A stretch of DNA of 64,000 nt from Marseilla massiliensis (GCF_016899955.1 NZ_JACJJL010000002.1:1-64000), one strand, 5' to 3'; counted from the stretch's first letter, positions 7,017-16,297 are shown. The notes: generated by a model not told the origin, from the letters alone. Numbers and translations: made by a program.

Positions 7017-7832
7017 TTACCGCTTTTCGGCGGCCCAATCCCCGCCTATCTGCCCGGCCACCATGTTGGTCAGCTCCACAAAGCGGGCCACGCTGAGTTG
7101 CTCGGGGCGCATGGTCATGAGCTCGCCGTCGAAAAACCCCTCGGCCACGGCCTTGCCTCCGAACAGTGGCTTCAGGCTGCCCCGCAGCATCTTCCGCCGC
7201 TGGTTGAACACCGTCTTTACCACCCTGCGGAACAAAGCCTCGTCGCACCCGAGGTCGGTAACCCCGTTGCGGGTCATGCGTATCACGGCACTCTTTACCT
7301 TTGGCGGCGGGTTGAACACGCCCTCGTCGACGGTAAACAAATACTCAACGTCGTACCATGCCTGCGTGAGCACGCTGAGTATTCCGTAGGCCTTGGTGCC
7401 CGGGGCCGAAGCCATGCGCTGCGCAACCTCTCGCTGTATCATGCCGGTGCAGCACGGTATGAGGTCTTTATTGTCGAGCATCTTGAAGAAAATCTGCGAT
7501 GATATGTCGTATGGATAGTTGCCCGTGAGCACAAACTGGCGCCCGCCAAACACCAGGCTTAGGTCCATGCGCAGGAAATCGTCGGCTATCACGTTCTCTT
7601 TCAGGCGCGGGAAACGCTCGTGCAGGTAGGCAACGGATTCGGAGTCGATCTCCACCACCTTCACTTCGCGGGGCTTTTCCATCAGATACTGGGTGAGCAC
7701 ACCCATTCCCGGGCCCACTTCCAGCACCGGGATGTCGGGGCACGAGTCTACAGTGTCGGCTATGCGCCGTGCTATGTCGAGGTCGGTCAGGAAGTGCTGG
7801 CCGAGGTTCTTCTTTGGTTTTACTTGCTTCAT
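7017..7832 (-). CDS. rsmA: 16S rRNA (adenine1518-N6/adenine1519-N6)-dimethyltransferase RsmA (KsgA)
   Basis: 271 residues. RsmA dimethylates two adjacent adenines in helix 45 of 16S rRNA using SAM, late in 30S assembly. Visible motifs are PKKNLGQHFLTD at the N-terminus, the SAM site VLEVGPGMGVLT, the acidic VVEIDSES, and the catalytic motif TGNYPYDISSQIF (an N-x-P-Y variant of NLPY). The FNPPPKVKSAVIRM block follows. The open frame extends 22 codons upstream, but a TACCTTTG -7 box at 7841-7848 lies inside that extension, so MKQVKPKK is chosen. That leaves almost no 5' leader. Confidence 0.95.
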   Translation of the reverse strand: MKQVKPKKNLGQHFLTDLDIARRIADTVDSCPDIPVLEVGPGMGVLTQYLMEKPREVKVVEIDSESVAYLHERFPRLKENVIADDFLRMDLSLVFGGRQFVLTGNYPYDISSQIFFKMLDNKDLIPCCTGMIQREVAQRMASAPGTKAYGILSVLTQAWYDVEYLFTVDEGVFNPPPKVKSAVIRMTRNGVTDLGCDEALFRRVVKTVFNQRRKMLRGSLKPLFGGKAVAEGFFDGELMTMRPEQLSVARFVELTNMVAGQIGGDWAAEKR

Positions 7833-7840
7833 GATGGATG

Positions 7841-7848
7841 CAAAGGTA
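7841..7848 (-). promoter_or_regulatory. -7 box of rsmA
   Basis: TACCTTTG on the minus strand, 8 bases from the ATG. The transcript would start at or next to the start codon. Confidence 0.6.
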
Positions 7849-8027
7849 GCTGAAGTTGGATAAAAAACAAAACAAAAGCCCCTGTTTTTAACTTTCATGC
7901 CTCATTACACATTATTTATATAATAAGCGCGACAGGCCGCCGGCCTCCGGCCATCCATATTTCCATCCATTCAATCCACCGCCGGGGCCATGCCTGCCGC
8001 GCCGTTCAAAGTGCCGGGTGAGCGGCG

Positions 8028-8240
8028 TCAGTAGTAGTGTTCGTGGTATACCTCGAAATACAATATGCCTCGTTCGGGGCTTATGGTCACCTTGTCCTCA
8101 CGCGCAAGCCACCCTATGGCACACGCAAGCTCCAGCGGCCCAAGCCCGGTCTTGCCCACCAGCTCTTCCCAAGAGCACCGTTTGTCACTCAGCACGTTCC
8201 ATACCGTGCCGGCATCCCTGCCAATCTTTTTCTTGTCCAT
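8028..8240 (-). CDS. Small winged-helix protein (DUF2582-like)
   Basis: 70 residues from MDKKKIGRDAGTVWNVL. The pattern RDAGTVWNVLSDK, SWEELVGKTGL, LELACAIGWLAREDKVTI ending in a short strand resembles the winged-helix DUF2582 proteins common in Bacteroidales. A methionine eight codons earlier is possible, but the family I recall starts near the chosen one. It lies between the efflux operon and rsmA on the same strand. Likely role is DNA binding, with targets unknown. Confidence 0.75.
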   Translation of the reverse strand: MDKKKIGRDAGTVWNVLSDKRCSWEELVGKTGLGPLELACAIGWLAREDKVTISPERGILYFEVYHEHYY

Positions 8241-8306
8241 GCCTGTTTGTTTTATTGTCAACAACTATTTTAACTTTCATTCGCAACGGCCTTGCAGCGC
8301 ATACAC

Positions 8307-9926
8307 CTATGTGCGCTCGCCCCGATGGTAAGGCAGCAGCATGCAAAGCAGGGCGCCGCCTGCGCATATCCATACCGTAGAGCCCGTTATGTCTTTCATT
8401 GCCACGAGGGTGGCCTGCTTGGCCACCGGCCCGAGCACGGCCGCCGACGCCGCTTGGGCAGCCTCGACGGCATCACGGCCCAGCCTCTTGCCACCGGCCT
8501 CGACAGCTGCAAAGCGTGCTGCCGCCTGCTGCCTGTCGGCGCTGTAGTCGTAAGCCAGGCGTGTCGCGTAGTGCCTTTGGCACTCCTGCAGCCAGTTGGC
8601 GTAGACCGAAGTGCCTATGGCCGGGGCCACGACATTGCGCACAGCAACCATCAAGAAGAGCCACGTGGCGAAATAGCGCGCGGGCAACCGCTTCATGGCA
8701 AAGGCGCACGTGACCGAGTAGAGCACCAGCATGCCCGAATAGTGCAGCAGCGTTGGCGGTATGGTGTGGCCGTAGTCGCCCATCGTCTGGTAATGGAAGA
8801 ACATGTAAAGGTTGGCTCCGAGCATCAGGGCAAAGCCCATGGCGTAAATATAACGGAAGTGAATACGGCAACGCACACACACCAGAGACAACGCCATGCC
8901 GGCCACGCAGCCCGGCATCGCCCAGCACGACACACGGGCACTGTCAAGGTTTCCCGCGCAGGTAGACAGCTTCAGGTAGGTGGTAACAAACAGCGTGCTG
9001 CTGTTGACGAGCATCAGCAGCACAAAGATGCCGATGCCGTACCACGTGTAACGATGGCCGAACAGACCCGCCTCGAGCAGGGGGCGCTCCGCCGTATGTG
9101 CCGCAAGCCACAGGTAAAGCCCGCCGCCGACAGCCGCCACTGCCAGTGCCACGCGCATCGAACGGCTGTCAAACCAGTCGAGTGTCTTGCCGAACACAAG
9201 CATGTAGCACAACGCCCCCATGGCAACGACCAGCAAAACGGCATCGGGAAGGCGGCTTGACGACAGTCGGCAACCCTGAGACGGAGCCTTGCAAAACGTC
9301 AGCATGACCAGCAGGATGGCCGCCAGCATCATGCCGACGACAAGCCAATAAGTGTATTCCCAGCTAAACTCATAAGCCACCCATGCCGAGACGAAGTTGC
9401 TAAACTGCACTATGCACAGTATGCAACAGTAGAGCACGGGCATCAGCACCGTCCGGGCATGCTCGCCACGGTATGCCTCCGAGGCGGTGGGCGGGTCGTG
9501 CAAGAACATGTCAAGCGTGTTTATGCCAAGCATATACGGCGCTATCACAAACGTGGTATTGAGCACCAGGGCCACCCGGACAAAGCCAATGAGAAAGCTG
9601 CACAACGCCAATAGCGGCAGGTTGCGGCTCACGGCGCACACCACATTGAGCAAAGCCAGCACGGCATAGCCGCCTATGTAGACAGCCTTGACGTTGCGGC
9701 CACGCAGATAGGGCACCATAAACGGAAACACCATCGACATGCCTATGCTCGCACAAAGGCTCAGAAACTGGAACTTTTCGGTCAGTACGCCCATGCTGCC
9801 GGCCATCTCGTTGATGTTGCTCAGGTAGGTTCCGCCCGAGAAAAACAACGGCACGAACAGTGTAAGCAACACCGCCACGCCTGCCGGCTTGGGCATCCAG
9901 CTGTGGAAAGGAAAGCTCTCTGTCAT
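8307..9926 (-). CDS. MFS transporter (14-TM drug efflux type)
   Basis: 539 residues with many hydrophobic segments across the length (e.g. GVAVLLTLFVPLFFSGG, AVYIGGYAVLALLNVVCAV, WLVVGMMLAAILLVMLTF, GGALLCMLLPYH). The length and ~14 apparent membrane spans suit the DHA2/EmrB class. It is third in a minus-strand operon, 12 bp after an HlyD/EmrA-type adaptor that itself follows a TolC-type channel. That makes a complete EmrAB-TolC-like tripartite exporter for small molecules or drugs. The substrate cannot be read from the sequence. Confidence 0.85.
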   Translation of the reverse strand: MTESFPFHSWMPKPAGVAVLLTLFVPLFFSGGTYLSNINEMAGSMGVLTEKFQFLSLCASIGMSMVFPFMVPYLRGRNVKAVYIGGYAVLALLNVVCAVSRNLPLLALCSFLIGFVRVALVLNTTFVIAPYMLGINTLDMFLHDPPTASEAYRGEHARTVLMPVLYCCILCIVQFSNFVSAWVAYEFSWEYTYWLVVGMMLAAILLVMLTFCKAPSQGCRLSSSRLPDAVLLVVAMGALCYMLVFGKTLDWFDSRSMRVALAVAAVGGGLYLWLAAHTAERPLLEAGLFGHRYTWYGIGIFVLLMLVNSSTLFVTTYLKLSTCAGNLDSARVSCWAMPGCVAGMALSLVCVRCRIHFRYIYAMGFALMLGANLYMFFHYQTMGDYGHTIPPTLLHYSGMLVLYSVTCAFAMKRLPARYFATWLFLMVAVRNVVAPAIGTSVYANWLQECQRHYATRLAYDYSADRQQAAARFAAVEAGGKRLGRDAVEAAQAASAAVLGPVAKQATLVAMKDITGSTVWICAGGALLCMLLPYHRGERT

Positions 9927-9938
9927 ACGGCATGCGGT

Positions 9939-11006
9939 CTAAAGGTCTGCTTTCACCACGCACATCATGCCTGCCACGAGGCGTGCGTTGTCTTCGTCGG
10001 TAATGTCTGTGAGCGAGATGCGCACAGGCACACGCTGCTGTATCTTCACGAAATTGCCGGCAGAGTTGTCGGTTGGCACCATCGAATATTTCGAGCCGGT
10101 TGCCGAACTTATGGCCTCCATCCTGCCTTTGAACGTCTCCCCGGCGAAGGCATCGACCGTAACGGTCACCTCCTGCCCCACCACAAGCCGCTCAATCTGC
10201 GTCTCCTTGTAGTTGGCAACCACCCACTTGTGGCTGTCGGGCATTATTGTGGTGAGCGTCTGGCCCGCATTTACAAACTGTCCTTCCTCAATCGACCGCC
10301 TCCCCAGGTAGCCGTCGCACGGTGCAGTCACCACGGTGTACGACAGGTTGAGCCGCGCCAGCTCTACGTCGGCCTCTGCACGCATTATCGCCGCGTCGGC
10401 GTTTACCTGCCGTTGGCCTACCTCCGACACCGACGAGAGGGCAGCGTCGCGCTGCTGCATGAGGGCAACGACACGCGCACGGGCCATTTCCAGCTGTGTC
10501 TGATACTGCTCGACGACTATCTGCGTAGCCGCTTTCTTTTCGAGCAACTTGCCGTATCGGCGGCAATCCTTCTCAAGCTGGGCTACCTGCAACTGCGCCT
10601 CGGCTATCGAAGCGTCGTATACCGACGCGGCATCCGACGCGGTTTGCTTCGTGTTATCGACCACCTTGCGCCCGCTCCGGGCATCAATCAGCGCTGCCTC
10701 AGCCTGTTTCAGCCTGATACGGTACTCGTCATCCTCAATCATAAGTATGGTATCGCCTTTATGCACATACTCATGCTCAGTGAAACTCACCTTCTTTATG
10801 TAACCCGGCACACGGATGTTGACCGGCGAGATGTATTGCTCCACCTGGGCATCGTCGGTAGTTACGCTTTTCCTGTGGCCGATAAATAGGGCTGCCACCT
10901 CCCATATCCCCAATGCAACAAAGGCCAGCGCCACTATTGCGGCAACTCTCCGGGGCATCGAAACACTTGTTCCGACCTGTTCAACAGACTTATCATTTGT
11001 TTCCAT
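9939..11006 (-). CDS. HlyD/EmrA-family membrane fusion protein
   Basis: 355 residues. One N-terminal membrane helix (VAAIVALAFVALGIWEVAALF) precedes a lipoyl/barrel-sandwich half (YISPVNIRVPGYIKKVSFTEHEYV, KGDTILMIED). A long coiled-coil hairpin spans about residues 105-225. The second lipoyl half (YTVVTAPCDGYLGRRSIEEGQFV) and a beta-barrel (VTVTVDAFAGETFKGRMEAI) follow. It would bridge the inner-membrane MFS pump and the TolC-like channel. Gaps are 45 bp to the TolC gene and 12 bp to the MFS gene. Confidence 0.9.
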   Translation of the reverse strand: METNDKSVEQVGTSVSMPRRVAAIVALAFVALGIWEVAALFIGHRKSVTTDDAQVEQYISPVNIRVPGYIKKVSFTEHEYVHKGDTILMIEDDEYRIRLKQAEAALIDARSGRKVVDNTKQTASDAASVYDASIAEAQLQVAQLEKDCRRYGKLLEKKAATQIVVEQYQTQLEMARARVVALMQQRDAALSSVSEVGQRQVNADAAIMRAEADVELARLNLSYTVVTAPCDGYLGRRSIEEGQFVNAGQTLTTIMPDSHKWVVANYKETQIERLVVGQEVTVTVDAFAGETFKGRMEAISSATGSKYSMVPTDNSAGNFVKIQQRVPVRISLTDITDEDNARLVAGMMCVVKADL

Positions 11007-11051
11007 ATACCACGTATTATGTTTTTACTTGCGTTTCACGTCAACATCACA

Positions 11052-12395
11052 TCAGCGCGTCAGCTCATCAAGGGCGCCCGACAGCTTGAGCAGCTCGAGC
11101 CTGGCCATGTCGCACATGCAATGCGCCTGCACGCAGGCCGACTGCGCGTTGCGCAGCCTCATCTCGTCTTGCAGCAGCTCGGGCATGGATGCCACGCCCT
11201 CCTTATACTTCTCTCCGGTCACCTCATATACGCTGACAGCCTGCCTGTAGCTCTTCTGTTGCGTGTTGAAAACCTCGATGTTGTGGCGCAGCTGTAGCAG
11301 GGCGTCGCCGTAGTCTTTGTCCATCTGCTTGCGTTTCTGCTCGTATTCCACCATGGCCTGATGCCGGTCATACTCGTATTGCCGCCTTCTGAGCCGCTTG
11401 TCATTGCCGTCGAATATCGGTATGTGTACGGTCAAGGCCAGGTAAGTGTTGCCGAACCAGTTGTGGGTTTCGCCGTCTGTGTGGAAGAAATGGCGGAGTT
11501 TTTCCTGATACCCGACAGCCCCCAGCTGCCCGCCGAGCATCACCGAAGGCACATAACCGGCCCTGACAGCCTTTGCCTGCCGCTCTGCCAGCTCGCCCTT
11601 TGCGGCAATCAGCCTCAGTTCGGGCAGCATTTCGCTTCTCACCCCGATATAGGCCGCCGGCACATCGGCCGCCATTTCAACGACTCCGACCGAAGTCTCG
11701 GGCGGCAGGTCGAGCAGGAAGCGCAACAGATTAAGTTGCTGTTCGTAAAGCGTGGCATACCTGTCGCGCTGCGCCGTGAGGCTTTCCATGTTTATCTTCA
11801 CCCTCGACAGGTCTGTTTCCATCACCACCCCGCCTTTGAACATTTCCTCCGTTATGGCATAGAGTTCCTTCATCCGGCTTATGTTCTCGTCAAGAAGCCT
11901 TTGCTGCAGCTGCGACGCCTGAGCCAGGTAATATACGTTTCCGATTTGCACCGTGAGGTCTTCAACCGCCTTTTCATACCCCAGGCTGCTTAGGTTAACC
12001 AGCGTTTGCGCCACTTTGCTTGCCGCCAGGATGGTCTGGCTGTACAGCGGCACGCTCACCTTCACGCCCGCCGCCACTGCATACTGCATGCTTTGTATTT
12101 TCTGCCACGTGGGTTCGTCGGGGAAATCATTGCCCAGCAGCGTGCCCGAGGTCACGTTGGCAGGTTTCATGAAATAGTCTGTCAGCATGAAATCGGCCGC
12201 AATCACCGGCAACAAACGCGAACGGCTCTGGGTCAATGCCGTACGGCTCTTCTCCATGTCGATGCGACTTTCAGCGAGCGTGAGGTTGTTTCGTATGCCT
12301 GTCTCGATGCATTCTTTCAATGACATCACGCCCCCTTGGGCGCAGAGCGCCGACGGCAGAGCCGCCAGCAGCACAAACATTAGTCTCATATTCAT
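11052..12395 (-). CDS. TolC-family outer membrane efflux protein
   Basis: 447 residues with a signal peptide (MNMRLMFVLLAALPSALCAQ). Two repeated halves of the TolC fold are visible: MSLKECIETGIRNNLTLAESRIDMEKSRT, and VRSEMLPELRLIAAKGELAERQAKAVRAGYVPSVMLGGQ. Long helices carry the pattern NTQQKSYRQAVSVYEVTGEKYKEGVASMPELLQDE near the end. First gene of the efflux operon; a TATCTTTG box lies 26 bp upstream. The divergent AraC gene is the likely regulator. Confidence 0.9.
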   Translation of the reverse strand: MNMRLMFVLLAALPSALCAQGGVMSLKECIETGIRNNLTLAESRIDMEKSRTALTQSRSRLLPVIAADFMLTDYFMKPANVTSGTLLGNDFPDEPTWQKIQSMQYAVAAGVKVSVPLYSQTILAASKVAQTLVNLSSLGYEKAVEDLTVQIGNVYYLAQASQLQQRLLDENISRMKELYAITEEMFKGGVVMETDLSRVKINMESLTAQRDRYATLYEQQLNLLRFLLDLPPETSVGVVEMAADVPAAYIGVRSEMLPELRLIAAKGELAERQAKAVRAGYVPSVMLGGQLGAVGYQEKLRHFFHTDGETHNWFGNTYLALTVHIPIFDGNDKRLRRRQYEYDRHQAMVEYEQKRKQMDKDYGDALLQLRHNIEVFNTQQKSYRQAVSVYEVTGEKYKEGVASMPELLQDEMRLRNAQSACVQAHCMCDMARLELLKLSGALDELTR

Positions 12396-12420
12396 ATCAG
12401 TAGCTTCGATTGTTTGGGTG

Positions 12421-12428
12421 CAAAGATA
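12421..12428 (-). promoter_or_regulatory. -7 box of the TolC-HlyD-MFS operon
   Basis: TATCTTTG on the minus strand, in the ~175 bp divergent region shared with the AraC gene. Confidence 0.6.
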
Positions 12429-12513
12429 GCGGGAAACGGCCTCTCTGAAAAGTGCAAAACAAGCGGAAGACTGTGCAATTTCAACGAATGGGCATTAAAA
12501 ACAGCTGTATTGG

Positions 12514-12546
12514 TATTGGAATATTGGCAAAAATTCGGTTAATTTG
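12514..12546 (+). promoter_or_regulatory. Promoter of the second AraC gene
   Basis: TTAATTTG at 12539-12546 is one mismatch from TAnnTTTG. TTGG at 12516-12519 is spaced 19 bp upstream. The ATG is 23 bp downstream. Confidence 0.4.
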
Positions 12547-12569
12547 CATCGTAATCAGCAACCAACGAC

Positions 12570-13406
12570 ATGGAAAATGAGTTTTACCGGATGCTCGACA
12601 TCGACCAGCTATTGGCCAATTATGCCACCGTTTCAGAAAACAAGTGCGGCTTTTTTCTGTGCCGCCGCGGCAGCGCCGACCTGTTGCTCAACAACAAGAG
12701 CTTTCATGTCGAGGCGGGAATGATGTGCATATACACCCCATACACGTTTATCAGGATAGTGCAACACAGCCCCGACATTGGCGGATGCCTGATGGAAGGC
12801 GGGCTCGACGCCATACAGCCGGCGCTTTCAGACATACACATTGCCGACCGGCTGCACATACGTTCACATCCGTGCGTGAGGCTTGGCGATGCCCAGGTGG
12901 CACGCATCGAAGAGCTGTTCAACACCATCGGCAACCGCACTGCGCTTGCCCGGGAGTCGTGCAGTCCCCGCTCGGCCCGCCTTCGGGGCATGGTCGTACA
13001 GTCACTGTTGCAGGCTTTCTGCCTCGAAGTGCTTGACATTTACTTCAACTGTGCCCCTGTCGAAGAGCAGCCACAAGACTGCGAGGAGCGCATATTCAAC
13101 CGTTTTTTCATGTCGGTGTTCCGCAACTGCGAGCGCGAACGCGCCGTGTCATACTATGCCAACGAGCAAAGCCTGTCGCCAAACTACCTCTCGTCGGTCA
13201 TCAAGTCGCATTCCGACCGCACTGCCATGCAATGGATTGAAACGCTAACCATACTGAAAGCCAAGCACAGCCTGCGCTTCACAAAACTTACAATAAAGGA
13301 GATTGCATATAAGATGCACTTTCCCGACCAGTCGGTCTTTGGCCGTTATTTCAAGAAACACTGCGGTATGTCGCCCTCTGATTACAGAAACAAGGCTGCA
13401 GAATGA
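12570..13406 (+). CDS. AraC-family regulator next to the efflux operon
   Basis: 278 residues. An N-terminal sensing part of ~160 residues includes GFFLCRRGSADLLLNNKSFHVEAGMMCIYTPY, a cupin-like pattern. The C-terminal two-HTH domain covers AVSYYANEQSLSPNYLSSVIKSHSDRTAMQWI and LTIKEIAYKMHFPDQSVFGRYFKKHCGMSPSDYRNK. It diverges from the TolC-HlyD-MFS operon, which it probably controls, perhaps in response to an exported compound. Confidence 0.88.
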   Translation: MENEFYRMLDIDQLLANYATVSENKCGFFLCRRGSADLLLNNKSFHVEAGMMCIYTPYTFIRIVQHSPDIGGCLMEGGLDAIQPALSDIHIADRLHIRSHPCVRLGDAQVARIEELFNTIGNRTALARESCSPRSARLRGMVVQSLLQAFCLEVLDIYFNCAPVEEQPQDCEERIFNRFFMSVFRNCERERAVSYYANEQSLSPNYLSSVIKSHSDRTAMQWIETLTILKAKHSLRFTKLTIKEIAYKMHFPDQSVFGRYFKKHCGMSPSDYRNKAAE

Positions 13407-13503
13407 CTGTGCCCACCGGCCTGCGGGGCTGCAATGGCCCGTCAACGGCTGGCATGTCGGCTACAAAGGCAATAAAGGCAGCCCCACACCCTGTGCCCCC
13501 CGG

Positions 13504-14088
13504 TCACGGCTTTTCGGCCCCTGCCTGTGCCGGCGGGTCATCGCCGGCGCTGCGTCTGCCGGTGTCGAAAGATTGGGCGGGGCACTGTTCGGCCGCCATC
13601 TGCGGCGTGTCGTCGGGAAGGCTGTAGCGCATTTTGCGGTCTTCAAGGTAAATATGGTTGAGCGTAAACTCCAGCGAAAGCAGCGTCTGATTGCGTTTCT
13701 CCCCGGCCAGTTCGCACTCCCACACTGTCAGGCAGTGCCATCCCATCTCAGCCAGCCGCCTTTGCACGTCGACGTCACGCCTGCGGTTGCGGTCTATCTT
13801 GCGCCTCCAGAAGTCGGTGTTGGTCTTGGGCAGGTGAAAAGCCTTGCAGTCGTGGCCGTGCCAGAAGCACCCGTTGACAAATATTGCCGTGCGGTATTTG
13901 CGCAGCACGATGTCGGGCCGGCCGGGCAATCTGGGGTGGGCCAGCCTGAAACGGAATCCCCTGGCAAAGAGATAGCGGCGCACAATCAGTTCGGGCCTGG
14001 TGTCCCGACTGTGTATTGAAGCCATGATGCGGCTCCGCTTCTGTCGCTCACGGTCATTGTCCATAGGCAAACAAACATTGGTTGACAT
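13504..14088 (-). CDS. vsr: Very short patch repair endonuclease (Vsr)
   Basis: 194 residues. Vsr nicks next to T:G mismatches created by deamination of 5-methylcytosine. Visible motifs are RSRIMASIHSRDTRPELIVRR, FRLAHPRLPGRPDIVLRKYRTAIFVNGCFWHGHDC with the catalytic Asp and the Cys/His zinc site, and WRRKIDRNRRRD. Known Vsr proteins are ~135-155 residues; the last ~40 here (from EDRKMRYSLPDD) are extra and low in complexity. No cytosine methylase is adjacent, which is unusual. It is last in a MATE-cyclophilin-vsr operon. The start could also be the methionine nine codons in. Confidence 0.88.
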   Translation of the reverse strand: MSTNVCLPMDNDRERQKRSRIMASIHSRDTRPELIVRRYLFARGFRFRLAHPRLPGRPDIVLRKYRTAIFVNGCFWHGHDCKAFHLPKTNTDFWRRKIDRNRRRDVDVQRRLAEMGWHCLTVWECELAGEKRNQTLLSLEFTLNHIYLEDRKMRYSLPDDTPQMAAEQCPAQSFDTGRRSAGDDPPAQAGAEKP

Positions 14089-14120
14089 TGCCGGCGGAAG
14101 CCGGCTGAGGCGTCAGCCGC

Positions 14121-14795
14121 TCACTCTTCCACCCTGACGGCAATGATGCGTATGTCGTCCAGCGGTCGGTCGTAGTCGTCGGTGTCGGCCTCGAGCATTC
14201 GTTCAACTACGTCGAGGCCTTCGGTGACCTCGCCGAACACGGTATACAGGCCGTCGAGCTGCGGCAGGCCTCCCACCTTGCGGTATGTTGAAGCCATCTC
14301 GTCGGTCATTGTAGCCCCGCCGCCCAGCGTGTCAAGGCGCTGGCGCTGCTCGTCGACGACGGCCGTGGAATGGCGCTTGCCCCATACGATATAAAACTGG
14401 CAGGCATCCGACTCGCGCCCGGGGTTAGCCTCGTCGGCCTCGCGAGCCATGGCCACGGCCCCCCTTTTGTGGTACAGCCGGGGCAACCGTATCTCGGCCG
14501 GAATCCTGTAGTCGAGCGTGCCGCCGCCCAGCATCTGGCCCGGTTCGGCCCTCTTGCTGCCGGGGTCGCCGGCCTGCACCACGAAGTTTCGCACCACACG
14601 GTGGAACAGCACACTGTCGTAGAAATGGCTGCGCGCCAGTTTCAGGAAATTGTCACGATGCGCCGGCGTCTCGTCGTACAGCTCAATGCGTATGTCGCCG
14701 AGCGTGGTCTGCACAACGACCGCCTTGCGTGCTGCCGCCTGCAGCGCGCCGGCCAAGGCGAAGGCCATGATGAAAGAAATAGCCAAATGCTTCAT
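14121..14795 (-). CDS. Periplasmic cyclophilin-type peptidyl-prolyl isomerase
   Basis: 224 residues with a signal peptide (MKHLAISFIMAFALAGALQAAA). The cyclophilin core is clear: VVQTTLGDIRIELYDETPAHRDNFLKL, YDSVLFHRVVRNFVVQAGDP with the catalytic Arg, GAVAMAREADEANP, SDACQFYIVWG, LDGLYTVFGEVTEGLDVVERM. It should catalyse cis-trans prolyl isomerisation of secreted proteins. It begins 1 bp after the MATE stop codon, so the two are co-transcribed, although no functional link is evident. Confidence 0.92.
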   Translation of the reverse strand: MKHLAISFIMAFALAGALQAAARKAVVVQTTLGDIRIELYDETPAHRDNFLKLARSHFYDSVLFHRVVRNFVVQAGDPGSKRAEPGQMLGGGTLDYRIPAEIRLPRLYHKRGAVAMAREADEANPGRESDACQFYIVWGKRHSTAVVDEQRQRLDTLGGGATMTDEMASTYRKVGGLPQLDGLYTVFGEVTEGLDVVERMLEADTDDYDRPLDDIRIIAVRVEE

Positions 14796-14796
14796 G

Positions 14797-16182
14797 TCAT
14801 GATTGTTTTGTAATCGAATTCTGCCATCCTCCCCTGAAAAGGCGCAGCAAGAAGATGGCCCCCCTGAACGTCAGTTCTACGGCCATGGCCGTCCAAACGC
14901 CCCTCAGGCCGTAGTGAGGTGCCAGTGCCGCCGCCAGCGTCAGGCGCACGCCCCACATGCTGAGAAGGTTCATGACAGCCGGTTTGAGCGTATCGCCGGC
15001 CCCGATGAACACACCATAGCACACGATGGCGGCCGCAAACATCGGTTCGGCAAACGCCTCGATGCGCAGCGCCGCCACACTGAGCTCGCGTATGGCCTCG
15101 ACCGGCGTCATCACCGACATGAGGTTTGGCGCGAAAACATACATCAGCACGGCCATGAACGTCATGACAACCATGCCCATGGCCACCGAAAGGCGTGCGA
15201 AGCTGCGCGTAAGCGCCCGCTGACCGGCCCCTATGCCCTGGCCCACAAGCGTGGTGGCGGCGTCGGCAATGCCGTATCCGGGCATGTAGCACAAGCTCTC
15301 GACGGTTATGGCAAAGGTGTTGGCGGCTATCGAGATGTTGCCCAGCGGGGCCACGATGGCCGTGCTCACTATCTGGGCCCCGCCCATCAGTATCTGCTGC
15401 AGGCCCATGGGGGCGCCTATCCTGAGCGCCGTGCCCACGCAGTCGGCCGTTGGCCGAAACGAGCCGGGCCTGTGGCGCAAGGCCAGGTGGGGCGAGCGGA
15501 AAAGCAGCGAGTAGGCCATCAGCATGGCCGAAACGAAGATGGCGCACAGCGTGCCGAGGGCTGCGCCGGCCACACCGAGCCCTACCTTGAATATGAAAAT
15601 GTAGTTGAAGCCCACGTCGAGCAGGCACATCAGTATGTTGAGCACGCTGGGCACCTTCATGTTGCCGCTGCACTTGAGCATGCTTCCCGACAGGTTCTGC
15701 AACTGATAGAAAGGCAGTGCCAGCGAGAAAATCAGGAAATACATCGACGAGTCGTGGGCAATGTCGCTGCCGCCGCCCAGCCAATAGGGCAGATGGGCGT
15801 GGATGGCGATGCCCAGCAGCATGAGCATGGTGCTGAAGACGAGGGCGCACACAAGCCCCTGGCGCAATATGCGGCGCGCCCGCTCGAAGTCGTTGGCGCC
15901 GATGGCGTGGGCCACCTGCACCGAGAATCCCATCGAGGCCGCTGCCAGCAAGCCGCTGAACAGCCACGTGGACGACTCTACCAAGCCTATGGATGCCGAC
16001 TGGCGCGCGCCCAGACTGCCCACCATCGATGCGTCAATGAAGAACATCACGATGGCCGACATCTGTGAAAGTATTGACGGAACGCTAAGTTGGGCTATCA
16101 GTCGCAGCTTCTCGCCGCGCGTCATGGTGCGCCCCTCACGGATGTACGACAACAGTTCGTCGCCCTTGTTCTTTCCAAACAT
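14797..16182 (-). CDS. MATE-family efflux transporter
   Basis: 461 residues, ~12 membrane spans in two homologous halves. Family features include LSVPSILSQMSAIVMFFIDASMVGSLG near the N-terminus, GFSVQVAHAIGANDFERARR, and PMGLQQILMGGAQIVSTAIVAPLGNISIAANTFAI in the second half. MATE proteins export cationic drugs or metabolites using Na+ or H+. First gene of the MATE-cyclophilin-vsr operon, with a TAATTTTG box ~115 bp upstream. Confidence 0.92.
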   Translation of the reverse strand: MFGKNKGDELLSYIREGRTMTRGEKLRLIAQLSVPSILSQMSAIVMFFIDASMVGSLGARQSASIGLVESSTWLFSGLLAAASMGFSVQVAHAIGANDFERARRILRQGLVCALVFSTMLMLLGIAIHAHLPYWLGGGSDIAHDSSMYFLIFSLALPFYQLQNLSGSMLKCSGNMKVPSVLNILMCLLDVGFNYIFIFKVGLGVAGAALGTLCAIFVSAMLMAYSLLFRSPHLALRHRPGSFRPTADCVGTALRIGAPMGLQQILMGGAQIVSTAIVAPLGNISIAANTFAITVESLCYMPGYGIADAATTLVGQGIGAGQRALTRSFARLSVAMGMVVMTFMAVLMYVFAPNLMSVMTPVEAIRELSVAALRIEAFAEPMFAAAIVCYGVFIGAGDTLKPAVMNLLSMWGVRLTLAAALAPHYGLRGVWTAMAVELTFRGAIFLLRLFRGGWQNSITKQS

Positions 16183-16297
16183 CGAGTTGCCTTTTTCTCT
16201 TTTCGTTATGAAGTTTACCCCTCATGCATGCCGCCACCGGCGCCCCGAGGGCCGTGCTGCCCGCAGCCGGCATGCGCCACCATTCGTGGCGGGGATG

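Noticed and set aside
8292..9260. 322-codon plus-strand frame opposite the MFS transporter
   Set aside because: Composition is rich in His, Gln and Arg; the MFS frame on the other strand has clear membrane helices and operon context.
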